Shown: positions 45,578 through 53,940, counted from the first letter of the stretch. The stretch is DNA of 64,000 nucleotides from Bdellovibrio sp. ZAP7 (GCA_945874535.1 CAMCGZ010000011.1:18013-82012), one strand, 5' to 3'. A program made the numbers and translations. The notes: generated by a model not told the origin, from the sequence alone.

Positions 45578-45610
45578 CCCGGTTTCGGTGTGAAGAGCCC
45601 CTTAACCGGG
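45578..45610 (+). promoter_or_regulatory. Inverted repeat upstream of the pseudo-receiver gene
   Basis: CCCGGTT (45578-45584) and AACCGGG (45604-45610) are exact inverted copies with a 19-base spacer, ending 13 bases before the ATG. TACAAT (45612-45617) follows directly and could be a -10 box. An operator is plausible. Confidence 0.35.
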
Positions 45611-45623
45611 CTACAATAAATGG

Positions 45624-46139
45624 ATGTCCTATCCTCGGTTCTCATTTCAGCAATCCGTGCTCTTCATCGATGACCAAAGCAAATTCGAGAATCTGGTCCG
45701 GAACGGTCTTCTGGGGCTCAATGCCCAGTACGAGTTCTGCCCGAGCCGGGTGGGTGCGGCGATGGAGCGACTCGAGTCTGAGACTCCTGATTTGATCGTC
45801 TCCACTTTGGAATACAAAGAGGGTACCGTGCTCGATTTTGTCGGAAAAAACCGTGAATTCCTGTCTCAGGTCCCGTCGATTTATCTGAGTGAGCCTCACA
45901 CGGTGGATCTCGAGGCTGAGCTGGCCAAGCTCGGTGAGTTCAATGTCATGGAGCGGAAGCGTGACCCACTGGACCTCATCCGCAAAATGGCTCAACTCAT
46001 CGCCGAGAGCATCGATAAGCCCAAGCCGCGTTTGAGGCTGGTGTCGTCGCGCTCTGAGGAGCAAGTTCGGAAGCACCGTCAGGACGGCGGAATCACTCCG
46101 GTCAATTGGGCGGAAGAGATTCTGAAGCGAAACTCCTGA
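45624..46139 (+). CDS. Receiver-like protein lacking the phosphate-accepting Asp
   Basis: This 171-residue protein begins with a receiver-like fold: strand 1 with the acidic pair (SVLFIDDQ), LIVSTLEYKEG where the phospho-accepting Asp should be but Ser/Thr stand instead, and NVMERKRDPLDLIRK with a Lys as in strand 5. It then has a basic tail (residues 130-171). With no phospho-site it is probably a pseudo-receiver used for protein contact. No output domain is present. There is no ribosome site before the ATG, and TACAAT ends 6 bases upstream, which suggests a leaderless mRNA. Confidence 0.72.
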   Translation: MSYPRFSFQQSVLFIDDQSKFENLVRNGLLGLNAQYEFCPSRVGAAMERLESETPDLIVSTLEYKEGTVLDFVGKNREFLSQVPSIYLSEPHTVDLEAELAKLGEFNVMERKRDPLDLIRKMAQLIAESIDKPKPRLRLVSSRSEEQVRKHRQDGGITPVNWAEEILKRNS

Positions 46140-46252
46140 CAGGTGTAAAAAACTTGGTCACCCGGTGCGGCTGGATGATTCGAATTTTCAAGGAGTTTCA
46201 AGGGGGCAGCGAGTCCTGATCCTGGCCCGGGGTTTGCTTAAGGTAGCGGCTC

Positions 46253-47077
46253 ATGATGTTCTTTTTTAAGGTGTGGGCCGGCCTATGGGGCGGGTTCGCC
46301 CTCAGTATTTCAATGGCACAAGCGGCTGTTCCCGTGATTTCCGAGGGGCATCCGTGGGTCCGTGCCATCGACCGTGACGATGTCGACACGGTGGCTCGGG
46401 GCATTCGCTCCGGTGAGCTCGGAGCGCTGGTTCGAATTTCAGGAAAAACCCGCGAACGTCTTTTTGACCGGGCTCTCACTCATGGATCTGAGAAGGTTTT
46501 TGCGCTCATGCTGAAGAGCCTCAGGGCAAAGGGTGTCACGTCCCGAAAGTTGTCTGATGCCCGGGGGACGCCGGCATTACTGAGTCTGGCCAGTCTTTCG
46601 GTTCCGGGTTCGTCGCGCTTGGAGGCTTACCAGGACATGGCGCGGATCTATTTAAAAACCTTTCCGGGCTCGCTCTATGAGCGGGATCAGGCCTATGTCG
46701 GAGACGGACGTCTTCCGATCCATGGGGCCGCTGCAGTAGGAAACCATGCACTGCTCCGGATCTTTTTAATGGCTGGGGCCGACCCGAATGCGCGGAATGC
46801 CACGGGCGAGACTCCTCTGCACCTTTCGGCGCGACACGGGCACTTGGCGGTGATCCGGGAGTTGATCCATCATGGGGCCCGAATCAACGAACAAACCCGT
46901 TACACTCATGCCACACCCCTCATGTATGCGGCAGAACTCGGAAGGAAGCCGGTCATTCGAATGCTTTTGGCGTCGGGTGCCAAGAAAACCTCTAAAGATG
47001 TGTTCGGCAAGACGGCGAAACAGCGCTATCGGGAATTCTCCATGAATTCAGTACCTCAGCGCGAAGTGCGGCAGTGA
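46253..47077 (+). CDS. Exported ankyrin-repeat protein
   Basis: This 274-residue protein has a signal peptide (FFKVWAGLWGGFALSISMAQA, cut near residue 24) and a divergent helical region. Three or so clear ankyrin repeats follow in residues 150-255 (GRLPIHGAAAVGNHALLRIF, GETPLHLSARHGHLAVIREL, HATPLMYAAELGRKPVIRML). Ankyrin repeats bind other proteins; bacterial ones outside the cytoplasm often protect partner enzymes or act on hosts or prey. The partner is unknown. An ATG at 46256 directly follows the first. Confidence 0.88.
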   Translation: MMFFFKVWAGLWGGFALSISMAQAAVPVISEGHPWVRAIDRDDVDTVARGIRSGELGALVRISGKTRERLFDRALTHGSEKVFALMLKSLRAKGVTSRKLSDARGTPALLSLASLSVPGSSRLEAYQDMARIYLKTFPGSLYERDQAYVGDGRLPIHGAAAVGNHALLRIFLMAGADPNARNATGETPLHLSARHGHLAVIRELIHHGARINEQTRYTHATPLMYAAELGRKPVIRMLLASGAKKTSKDVFGKTAKQRYREFSMNSVPQREVRQ

Positions 47078-47127
47078 GTCAAAATCACCCCGACTGATCG
47101 GCGCTCATCAGTCCCACTGTTATTTTC

Positions 47128-47155
47128 TTGGCTTCCTGTGACGGATCGGTAGAAT
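47128..47155 (+). promoter_or_regulatory. Sigma-70 promoter of the secreted protein/subtilase pair
   Basis: TTGGCT and TAGAAT (five of six bases match the -10 consensus) lie 16 bp apart, about 43 bp before the ATG at 47198. A small dyad TAGGA-TGA-TCCTA (47165-47177) lies in the short leader. Confidence 0.5.
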
Positions 47156-47197
47156 TTTCCCACTTAGGATGATCCTACATTCATGAAGGGGGAAACC

Positions 47198-47971
47198 ATG
47201 AGAACGATTCTCATTCTGCTATCTGTATTGTTCGTGTCTGCCGGCGCAAGCGCGGCCCAAATCCAGGTCGATGATTCCGACGCTCTTCAGGCGGCGATTC
47301 AGGCCCGTAATACATTTGTCCGGGCTTTGCTGACCCGCGACTTCACCGAGTCCGCACACCTCGGTATGGACTTGGCCATGCACGAGTTCGCCCGCCAAAT
47401 CCGTGAGGAGCAAGGCGATCTTCGCTTGTCTCGCGAGTTGCTCTCCCAGTGGAGCCGATCCTCCATGGAGTTCTACCAGACTTTAGGCCTGGCTCCGACC
47501 GACCTCGGTGACCATGACCCTCTGTTTCCCTGGATCAATCAGTTCCTCGGTAAGATGTCGGCTAAATACGGCACCATCATCTACACCCTGCCGATCGTAA
47601 AAGACATTCTGATGGTCAATTACGCACTGCCGGTGGTGTTCAAGCCTCGCGGCGGATGGCAGACCGATGGGCGCGTAGAGGATGTGGACAACCGCATCGA
47701 ATACCGCAAGCATTTCATCCCGTTTGCAAACTTCGTCACTTACTACACCGCGCTCATCAGCTGCCGGGTCGTGGCTGACCGCCAAGGTGCTCCGCAGTTG
47801 AAGCGGATGTGCAGCAAGGCCGCGGACAAGCTCCGTTTTGTAATGGGACGTTACATCGCTCCGAAGGTCTCCGATTGGATCTTCCGTGCAACCAACGACC
47901 GTTTCTATCTGGGCGAAGAGAGTCTGAGACTCAATACCGTCGAAGAGCTCCGTCGAGCCATCCAGGAATAA
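47198..47971 (+). CDS. Secreted protein paired with subtilase, unknown function
   Basis: This 257-residue protein has a signal peptide (RTILILLSVLFVSAGASA, cut near residue 20) and a mostly helical mature part with two Cys (LISCRVV and RMCSKAA) that may bond. No family was recognised. It begins a two-gene unit: the S8 peptidase starts 13 bp after its stop. Because that peptidase has no propeptide, this protein could be its separate chaperone or inhibitor, which is inference. The ATG at 47198 follows AAGGGGG; an ATG at 47183 has no ribosome site. Confidence 0.72.
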   Translation: MRTILILLSVLFVSAGASAAQIQVDDSDALQAAIQARNTFVRALLTRDFTESAHLGMDLAMHEFARQIREEQGDLRLSRELLSQWSRSSMEFYQTLGLAPTDLGDHDPLFPWINQFLGKMSAKYGTIIYTLPIVKDILMVNYALPVVFKPRGGWQTDGRVEDVDNRIEYRKHFIPFANFVTYYTALISCRVVADRQGAPQLKRMCSKAADKLRFVMGRYIAPKVSDWIFRATNDRFYLGEESLRLNTVEELRRAIQE

Positions 47972-47984
47972 ACAGGAGAATCAC

Positions 47985-49358
47985 ATGAAATCCATTCAAA
48001 CTCTGATTGCAGCCTGCCTTGCACTGTCTCTCGCTTCTCCGGCCTCTGCGGTGACGATTGCGGTGATCGATTCTGGCACCGATCTCAAGCACAATGACCT
48101 CAAAAACAAAAAGTGGCTGAACCCCCGCGATATCGATGACGCTGTCGACAACGACGACAACGGCTATATCGATGACATCAACGGGTGGAATTTTGCTGAA
48201 AGCAACAACAAGCTCATCGACAAGCAGTACTTGGGTACTTTCTCGAAAGACATCTACAAGTTCTTCGAGATTCAGACCAAGTTCATGAAGGGCACCGCCA
48301 CTCAGGAGGAAATCTCCTGGATGCGTACCAAGGTGCAGGAACCCGCATTCCGCTCCGAGCTCGGCGTATTCGGTAACTTCGTACACGGAACCCACGTGGC
48401 CGGAATCACAGCTAAAGACTCGACCGGTGCGAAAATCATGGGAATCAAGATCATTCCGACCAAGGCACCGACGATCGGTGGCGGGGGGCGCGGTCAGAGC
48501 TCCGATCTCGGGTATTTCCAGCCCCAGGCCGGAAGCACCCCGGAGAAAATCCTGAAAGCCGGGCTCAAGCTCCTAGCCTCTCAGCAGGCGAAGGCACTGG
48601 CTCCGGTGGGTCAGTATGTGGCAAATCAGAAAGCCCGTCTCGCAAACTGTTCTTTCGGAACCAGCACCCGCGCTGCCAGCGGCATTGTTGGGCCGATCCT
48701 GAAGGCGGTTCTCCGTCGTGATCCGACCCCGGAAGAGGTCACTCAGTACTCTGTTTACTTCGTCAACGAAGTGGTGAGTGCTGCCAAGGTCCTGGTGGCT
48801 TCCAAAGGCACCTTCTTCTTGATCGCTGCCGGGAACGACGGAATGGACAACGATGTTTATCCGACCTCTCCCGCTAACGTGAAGCAAGAGAACACTCTGA
48901 CCGTTGCAGCCACCCTCGGCTACGACCGTCTGGCCAATTTCTCGAACTTCGGTGCCAAGATGGTCGATCTCGCCGCTCCGGGCGTGGGGATCCTGTCTAC
49001 CATTCCGGGCAATGAATACATCGAAGTCAGCGGGACCTCCCAAGCGACTCCGTTTGTTGCAAACGTGGCCGGTCAGGTGCTCGACACCAACCCTGCCATC
49101 ACCAATCTCGATCTGAAGAAGATCCTGATGGCTACTGCCGACTTCAAAGACTTCCTCCGTGGCAAGGTTGCTTCCGGCGGTATCGTCAACTTGAATCGTG
49201 CAGTTGCGGCTGCCCGCCTCTCGAAGACCATGCAGCTCGCCGATGCGATCCAGTCGGCACGCGTGCAGGTGAGCGATGTGAACACCCGTCGTTTCGAAAG
49301 TTTCGGCGAAGTGAAGCGCGAAGGTTACGTCCTTCCGCTCCCCGGTCTGTTCTACTGA
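47985..49358 (+). CDS. Secreted S8 subtilisin-family peptidase lacking a propeptide
   Basis: This 457-residue protein has a signal peptide (SIQTLIAACLALSLASPASA, cut near residue 22). The S8 catalytic domain begins at once, with Asp29 (AVIDSGTD), then His134 (VHGTHVAG), Asn in AAGNDG and Ser352 (SGTSQATP). Between Asp and His lies an unusual 100-residue span with DNDDNGYIDDING, a calcium-type loop, and an acidic/aromatic insert; another insert (about 155-235) precedes the NCSFG segment. The usual I9 propeptide is absent. AACAGGAGAA precedes the ATG. It is coupled to the secreted protein 13 bp upstream. Confidence 0.93.
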   Translation: MKSIQTLIAACLALSLASPASAVTIAVIDSGTDLKHNDLKNKKWLNPRDIDDAVDNDDNGYIDDINGWNFAESNNKLIDKQYLGTFSKDIYKFFEIQTKFMKGTATQEEISWMRTKVQEPAFRSELGVFGNFVHGTHVAGITAKDSTGAKIMGIKIIPTKAPTIGGGGRGQSSDLGYFQPQAGSTPEKILKAGLKLLASQQAKALAPVGQYVANQKARLANCSFGTSTRAASGIVGPILKAVLRRDPTPEEVTQYSVYFVNEVVSAAKVLVASKGTFFLIAAGNDGMDNDVYPTSPANVKQENTLTVAATLGYDRLANFSNFGAKMVDLAAPGVGILSTIPGNEYIEVSGTSQATPFVANVAGQVLDTNPAITNLDLKKILMATADFKDFLRGKVASGGIVNLNRAVAAARLSKTMQLADAIQSARVQVSDVNTRRFESFGEVKREGYVLPLPGLFY

Positions 49359-51082
49359 CCTGAAGTGTTCCTGAAGCGCCCGTCAAGCCCCGTCTCAAGC
49401 AGGGAAGGGTTCTTGATCAAAGCTTCGACAATCAATTCTCGATGAATGCCGGGCGTGGAGTCGACCTCCACGCCCGAAAGCATTTTATAGCCGCTTCCTC
49501 CGGCCGCCAGGAAATCGAGTGTGGCCAGACTGAAGGTTTCGCCGGCGGCAACTTCATTAGAACCGGCACGGTCGTAAAGGACTCTTCCTGAACGGGTCTC
49601 CACCCGGATCAGGCGAGCGTCGGGATCGAGATCCCGTGCCTGAGGGCCGGTCCCGCAGTTTCTGGCGTAGCTGATTTTGAGGCCGCTCAATGCGAGAGTT
49701 CCATAGCGTCCACAGGTCTGGATGGCGGTCTCGAGAGCTGACTTCAAGATTGACCAGGGCATTTTACCGACAATGACCGCCTGATTCTGAAAAGGAAGCA
49801 CTCGGAACAGGTCTTCATAGCGGATGTCACCGGCTGGGAGCGGAGCGCGGATGCCCCCCGTGTTCAGGAGTGCCAGCTCGGTCCCGAGGGCCTCACGGAG
49901 AGCGTCACTGAGAATGTTTCCGAGTGCGCTTTCTGAAATGCGGTTCCCTTGTGTTGGTGCGGAGAGCTTGCCGAGTATGCGGTTGGCCAGAGGGGCCACT
50001 TTCGCGCGAGCGGCGCTGACAATGGCATCAACAGCCGGGTCCGGCAGGGTTTGATCCGTAATGGAGATTCCCGCCGTTGCCCGTGATTCGTCTTGAATCA
50101 CGGAGCGGGTGTCGGGATCGAAATAGAGATCGACCCGGCCATAGGCCTTGCCGTTGGCACCGTCCTGTACGACATGGACACCTCCGGCAAGGTCATCATG
50201 AACAAAGTGAGTGTGGCCTGCCGCCACCAAGTGCACTCCGTCCGCGCGTCGGGAGTGGATGGCCTCGGCCAATTCGGATGCTTCTCTGCTGTTCTTGGCG
50301 TTTCCTTGGTGGATCATGAGTACAAACACGTCTGCTTTACCTTCAAGTGATGCGCGGACCTCGAGGTAGGACTCGAGAACATCCCTGAAGCAGAGATCAC
50401 TGACATTCTCGGGTGTGGTCATCGAAGCCGTGGCCGGGTGATCGAGACCGATCATTGCCACTCGAATTCCGGCTTTTTCGACGATCACATAAGGTTTCAG
50501 AAAGTCGGGCCGGTCAGCGTGAATGAAATCCAAGGGTACTGCCGGAGTCTGATTGCTGGGGCGACACTGGCTGTCGAGGGGGATGGTGCGGTGATCCGCC
50601 CGGATGCTCGATTTGAGGTAGGTGTTGGCCGAAAGCAGCGGAAAGCGGGCGACTCCCGAGAGTCTTTCGATGACTTCGCGCGGGTTATCTCCTGTATTGC
50701 CTGGAGAAACTCTGTCGTACAGCCAACCGATCGGACCGAAATCGTAATCGTGATTTCCAGGAACGGCCGCATCGTAGCCGATCTCATTCATGGCACGGAA
50801 CAGGCTGTCGCCCTCGTCATAATTACTGGTGAGCGTGCCCTGGAACTGGTCGCCGGAGTCGAGGATGAAGAGGGCCGCCTCTCCGCTCTGCTGGTCCGCC
50901 TCTGATCGGATGCTCCTGGCAATGGTGCTCAAACGGACTAGCGGTTCGAGGCTCCCGTGCAGATCGTTGGTCAGCAGGAACGAGATCTTCTTCGGTGTGG
51001 TGGCTGAAGCAAAAGAACACAGGGACAGGCTCAGTACCAGGCAAAGGGCGGGGAAGGAGTGCTGAATCATGCGGCGCATCAT
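49352..51082 (-). CDS. Periplasmic 5'-nucleotidase/cyclic phosphodiesterase (UshA-like)
   Basis: This 576-residue protein has a signal peptide (FPALCLVLSLSLCSFASA), an N-terminal metallophosphoesterase domain with the di-metal motifs LTNDLHG, DSGDQFQG, GNHDYDFG and AAGHTH, and a C-terminal 5'-nucleotidase domain (NILSDALRE, LLNTGGIRAPLPAGDI, PFQNQAVIV). It should strip phosphate from nucleotides or cyclic nucleotides in the periplasm, useful for uptake of nucleosides from prey nucleic acids. ATGs at 51082, 51079 and 51070 are all possible starts. Its 3' end overlaps the convergent subtilase by 7 bp. Confidence 0.92.
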   Translation of the reverse strand: MMRRMIQHSFPALCLVLSLSLCSFASATTPKKISFLLTNDLHGSLEPLVRLSTIARSIRSEADQQSGEAALFILDSGDQFQGTLTSNYDEGDSLFRAMNEIGYDAAVPGNHDYDFGPIGWLYDRVSPGNTGDNPREVIERLSGVARFPLLSANTYLKSSIRADHRTIPLDSQCRPSNQTPAVPLDFIHADRPDFLKPYVIVEKAGIRVAMIGLDHPATASMTTPENVSDLCFRDVLESYLEVRASLEGKADVFVLMIHQGNAKNSREASELAEAIHSRRADGVHLVAAGHTHFVHDDLAGGVHVVQDGANGKAYGRVDLYFDPDTRSVIQDESRATAGISITDQTLPDPAVDAIVSAARAKVAPLANRILGKLSAPTQGNRISESALGNILSDALREALGTELALLNTGGIRAPLPAGDIRYEDLFRVLPFQNQAVIVGKMPWSILKSALETAIQTCGRYGTLALSGLKISYARNCGTGPQARDLDPDARLIRVETRSGRVLYDRAGSNEVAAGETFSLATLDFLAAGGSGYKMLSGVEVDSTPGIHRELIVEALIKNPSLLETGLDGRFRNTSGQ

Positions 51083-51166
51083 ACTTCGGACGGTAGATTT
51101 CGTCAAGCTCTTGAAATAATTGGGGTTCGCGGAGGGGTTTGGCAAAAATATAAAGAAATCGAGCAG

Positions 51167-52972
51167 ATGAGCCGAAAAGAAACTGTCATGACGGACTCCA
51201 ATTCAGACTCGCCTTCCTCAGCTCCTAAGATTCTCGAGATCTCGCCAGTCACCTTCCATGAGGGTGCCGACTCACAAGGGGATCTCATCAGTCGTATGAA
51301 ACGCGAGATCAAGACTCTGAAGGGGAAGGTGATTTCACAGGACATCCGGATCTTTGAAATGCAAGCCCTCCTTCAGTCCGGCAAGGGACTCAGTAACATT
51401 CTCAATCTCCCTCAGCTTCTCGATACCTTCATGGCCGTGGTCCGCGAGCGGTATGATGTGGTGAATTCGAGTGTCCTGTTGAAAGAGGATTTCGAAAACG
51501 GTGAGCGTGAGTTTTTCCAGATGAAGCGCTACTTCGGTATCGATGATCACTATGAACACGATACCGGCCGTCGTGAACCGCTCTATCTTTTCAGGATCGA
51601 AAAAAACAACGGATTGCTCTGGCAGTTGATCCAGCAGGGGAATGTATTCTCTGTGCGGAACCTGCAAAAAGAGCCGCGATTCATCACGGCCTGGGAGAAG
51701 CACAATCTTGATGCGCTCCATTCTGATTTCTGGTGCCCGCTGATCAAAAGCGGGGAGGTGATCGGAATTCTCACGCTTGGCGAACGTCGTGACGGAACCC
51801 AGATTCCCGAGAGTGAATACTCCTTTGTGCAGGAGCTGGCTTCGATTGCCACGACCATTATCGATTCGACGCTGAGGTACGAGAAAAACCAGCGGATCCT
51901 GAACAACATCCAGATTCTCTACGAGTTCCACCAGCAGATGGCGGGCATCACAGACATCCGCGAATTGTGCAAGCAAACGATCCGTGACGCGGTCAAAGCA
52001 GTCCGTGCGCAAAAGGGCAATCTCATGTTGCTCAACCGCAATACCGGAAAGCTCGAGATCGCCGTCGCTTGGGGGCACATCGACGAGGCAATTCTGGATG
52101 ACATCAACTCCGGCAAGCTCGGAACGAAGCATTTCGAGCTCGGTGAGGGTGCGGCAGGGAAGGCGGCTCAGACCCGGAAGTCATTGGTTCTGAACAACAA
52201 GGACGAGATTGACCAGATCGGAGATTTCGAAACCCACTGCATTTGCTCTGTGCCGGTATTGAACGGAGGCCAGCTCGAGGGGGTTCTTAACTTCTCTAAT
52301 AAGGTGCACATCGGTAAAGATGGAAAACCCGTGCTCGACATTCTCGGGCGCTTCACTCGCGAAGACCTGAGTCTCCTGCAGGGGATTGCCGACCAATCCG
52401 CAGTGAGTATTCACAAATCGAGATTGTACGCCGCTTCGATCACCGATCGCCTGACCGGACTGAACAATGCCCGGTATTTCGAAGAGTCCTATTATGAATT
52501 GGTGGGGAAGGCGGTTCTCGAAAACCGTCCCCTGACTCTCGCAGTCCTCGATATTGATCATTTCAAGAAGTTCAACGATGCCTACGGCCACAAGGCGGGC
52601 GACCATGTTCTCCGTACCGTGGGGCAATTGTTCGCGGCCTGCAGGCGCGAGGGCCATGAGGACATTGCCTACCGTTACGGTGGCGAGGAGTTTTGCATGA
52701 TCCTCCAGAACACGCCTGTGGAAGAGGCCTTGCTCGTGTTTGAAGCCTTCCGCCAACAGGTGGAGGCGCATCAGTTCGAGTTCGAGGGCAAGCAGCTCAA
52801 GGTCACGGTATCGATCGGACTCGCCCAAACGGGACTCAACTCCAACGATCCTCGCACCCTCTTCACCCTCACGGATGATGCCCTGTACGATTGCAAGCGC
52901 GGTGGCCGGAACTGTGTGACGATCTCGAAGCGAACCGGAGTGGTCGAGACGCCGGAGTCGGAGTCGGCTTGA
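51167..52972 (+). CDS. GAF-GAF-GGDEF diguanylate cyclase
   Basis: This 601-residue cytoplasmic protein has an N-terminal coiled coil, two GAF-like sensor domains (about residues 75-245 and 265-420) and a GGDEF domain with an intact active-site motif (RYGGEEF near residue 505) and DIDHFKKFNDAYGH for metal. It should make cyclic-di-GMP. The inhibitory RxxD position before the motif reads GHED, so product feedback at the I-site is probably lost. No membrane helix is seen. The ATG at 51167 is one choice; 51188 is in frame too. Signals sensed by the GAF domains are unknown. Confidence 0.93.
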   Translation: MSRKETVMTDSNSDSPSSAPKILEISPVTFHEGADSQGDLISRMKREIKTLKGKVISQDIRIFEMQALLQSGKGLSNILNLPQLLDTFMAVVRERYDVVNSSVLLKEDFENGEREFFQMKRYFGIDDHYEHDTGRREPLYLFRIEKNNGLLWQLIQQGNVFSVRNLQKEPRFITAWEKHNLDALHSDFWCPLIKSGEVIGILTLGERRDGTQIPESEYSFVQELASIATTIIDSTLRYEKNQRILNNIQILYEFHQQMAGITDIRELCKQTIRDAVKAVRAQKGNLMLLNRNTGKLEIAVAWGHIDEAILDDINSGKLGTKHFELGEGAAGKAAQTRKSLVLNNKDEIDQIGDFETHCICSVPVLNGGQLEGVLNFSNKVHIGKDGKPVLDILGRFTREDLSLLQGIADQSAVSIHKSRLYAASITDRLTGLNNARYFEESYYELVGKAVLENRPLTLAVLDIDHFKKFNDAYGHKAGDHVLRTVGQLFAACRREGHEDIAYRYGGEEFCMILQNTPVEEALLVFEAFRQQVEAHQFEFEGKQLKVTVSIGLAQTGLNSNDPRTLFTLTDDALYDCKRGGRNCVTISKRTGVVETPESESA

Positions 52973-53068
52973 CGCTTGTCTGAAACTTAGACAGTTCCGG
53001 GGTGGTACTGGGAGCGGGTTGCAGCCTCAGTGCACCCGAAATCAAAGGCTTTTTGCTTCGCGTTAGCC

Positions 53069-53085
53069 TTGGCATGTCGCTTGCT
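53069..53085 (+). promoter_or_regulatory. Candidate sigma-54 promoter
   Basis: TTGGCATG-TCGC-TTGCT matches the -24/-12 consensus, with GG (53071-53072) and GC (53083-53084) exactly 10 bases apart. A start near 53096 is expected. No sigma-54 activator gene was seen nearby. Confidence 0.5.
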
Positions 53086-53095
53086 TTATGTAGGA

Positions 53096-53186
53096 AGCAG
53101 AAGCGGCCGAATCCCCCTAACCCCCTCAAAAGGCACGCTTTTTCGGGTCCGATCTCCCCCCCTGGGATCGGGCCCATTCTTTTTTC
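53096..53186 (+). ncRNA. Candidate short C-rich RNA or histone leader
   Basis: From the expected start after the sigma-54 box to the terminator this RNA would be about 90 nt. It has two single-stranded C-rich stretches (ATCCCCCTAACCCCCTC and the loop TCCCCCCCTGG), which could pair with ribosome-binding sites, as in known UCCC-bearing sRNAs. It could also be an attenuated leader of the histone gene, whose start is 64 bp after the terminator. No protein frame explains it. Confidence 0.4.
53145..53185 (+). terminator. Intrinsic terminator before the histone gene
   Basis: GGGTCCGATC (53145-53154) pairs with GATCGGGCCC (53166-53175) with one G-U pair, then ATTCTTTTTT. It stops transcription about 65 bp before the histone start. 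Confidence 0.8.
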
Positions 53187-53249
53187 CATTGAAAGATCCC
53201 TCCGAATCCTCGACTCTAGTGTTTCTCAAAAAAGGAAAGGGCATGAACC

Positions 53250-53450
53250 ATGACCGAAGGTACTCCTGAAAAAGAAGTGTTGATTGTCGCGTCTAAACTG
53301 AAGAATTACATCCGGGCCAAATCCGGAATGAATACTTCCGCTGCGGTGGTGGATGTTCTCTCGGACAAAATTCGGGAACTCTGCGACCAAGCAGTGGAAG
53401 CCGCCCGCCGTGACGGTCGCAAGACCGTGATGGATCGCGATTTCGGCTGA
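53250..53450 (+). CDS. Bacterial single-fold histone (HBb/Bd0055-like, DUF1931)
   Basis: This 66-residue protein is close in length and sequence pattern to the Bdellovibrio histone HBb (Bd0055): KEVLIVASKLKNYI as helix 1, NTSAAVVDVLSDKIRELCDQ as the long helix 2 and AARRDGRKTVMDRDF as the terminal loop/helix with the conserved RDGRKTVMDRDF. In Bdellovibrio bacteriovorus this protein is a major chromatin component that coats DNA end-on as a dimer. The ribosome site AAAGG is 10-15 bases before the ATG. It lies alone between two terminators, so it has its own transcript. The family name comes from recalled resemblance, not a search. Confidence 0.9.
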   Translation: MTEGTPEKEVLIVASKLKNYIRAKSGMNTSAAVVDVLSDKIRELCDQAVEAARRDGRKTVMDRDFG

Positions 53451-53477
53451 ACCATCACATTCAAAAACATTCTACTC

Positions 53478-53513
53478 GAAAGCCCCGTGCCTCCATCAGG
53501 TGACGGGGCTTTC
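53478..53513. terminator. Intrinsic terminator after the histone
   Basis: GAAAGCCCCGT (53478-53488) pairs perfectly with ACGGGGCTTTC (53503-53513), loop GCCTCCATCAGGTG, then TCTTTGTT. It may also serve the convergent osmC transcript. Confidence 0.85.
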
Positions 53514-53519
53514 TCTTTG

Positions 53520-53927
53520 TTACCAGTGAAGAGTCTTTTTTACTTCGGGGTGAAGAGAGAGTGCCACTGGGCATGCCAGGGCGGAGCGCTTCAGTGACTC
53601 CATTTGCTCCGGTGTGATGCGGGTCTCGAGTCCGTTCCAATCAAACTCAAGAATGATCTCTGCGACTCTCCGGGGAGGTGCGGCGCTCATGATTTTGGTG
53701 ATCCCCACGCCGACTCCGTTCAGATCGACCCCCAGAGCCTTGGCCTTGATGCCCATGATGGTGAGCTTGCAGGTGGCTAGGCTCGTACAAAGCAGGTCGG
53801 TGGGAGAGAATTGTGATCCCTGTCCCTGATTGTCTTTCGGTGCATCGGTCAGGACCCGGGTTCCCGAATCCGCATGATCGGTTTCACAGCGCAAGGTTCC
53901 GAGGTAGCGAGCTTTCATTTTCGACAT
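53520..53927 (-). CDS. OsmC/Ohr-family protein
   Basis: This 135-residue protein has the OsmC layout: ARYLGTLRCETDH at the start, FSPTDLLCTSLATCKLTIMG carrying the first reactive Cys on the central helix, and LACPVALSLHPEV with the second. OsmC proteins use the two Cys to reduce organic hydroperoxides. AGGAGAAGCC precedes the ATG at 53927; a longer frame to 53954 overlaps the glycosyltransferase gene and is rejected. It begins 13 bp after the stop of that gene on the same strand, so it may be expressed as the last of a three-gene run. Confidence 0.88.
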   Translation of the reverse strand: MSKMKARYLGTLRCETDHADSGTRVLTDAPKDNQGQGSQFSPTDLLCTSLATCKLTIMGIKAKALGVDLNGVGVGITKIMSAAPPRRVAEIILEFDWNGLETRITPEQMESLKRSALACPVALSLHPEVKKTLHW

Positions 53928-53940
53928 GGCTTCTCCTGTT

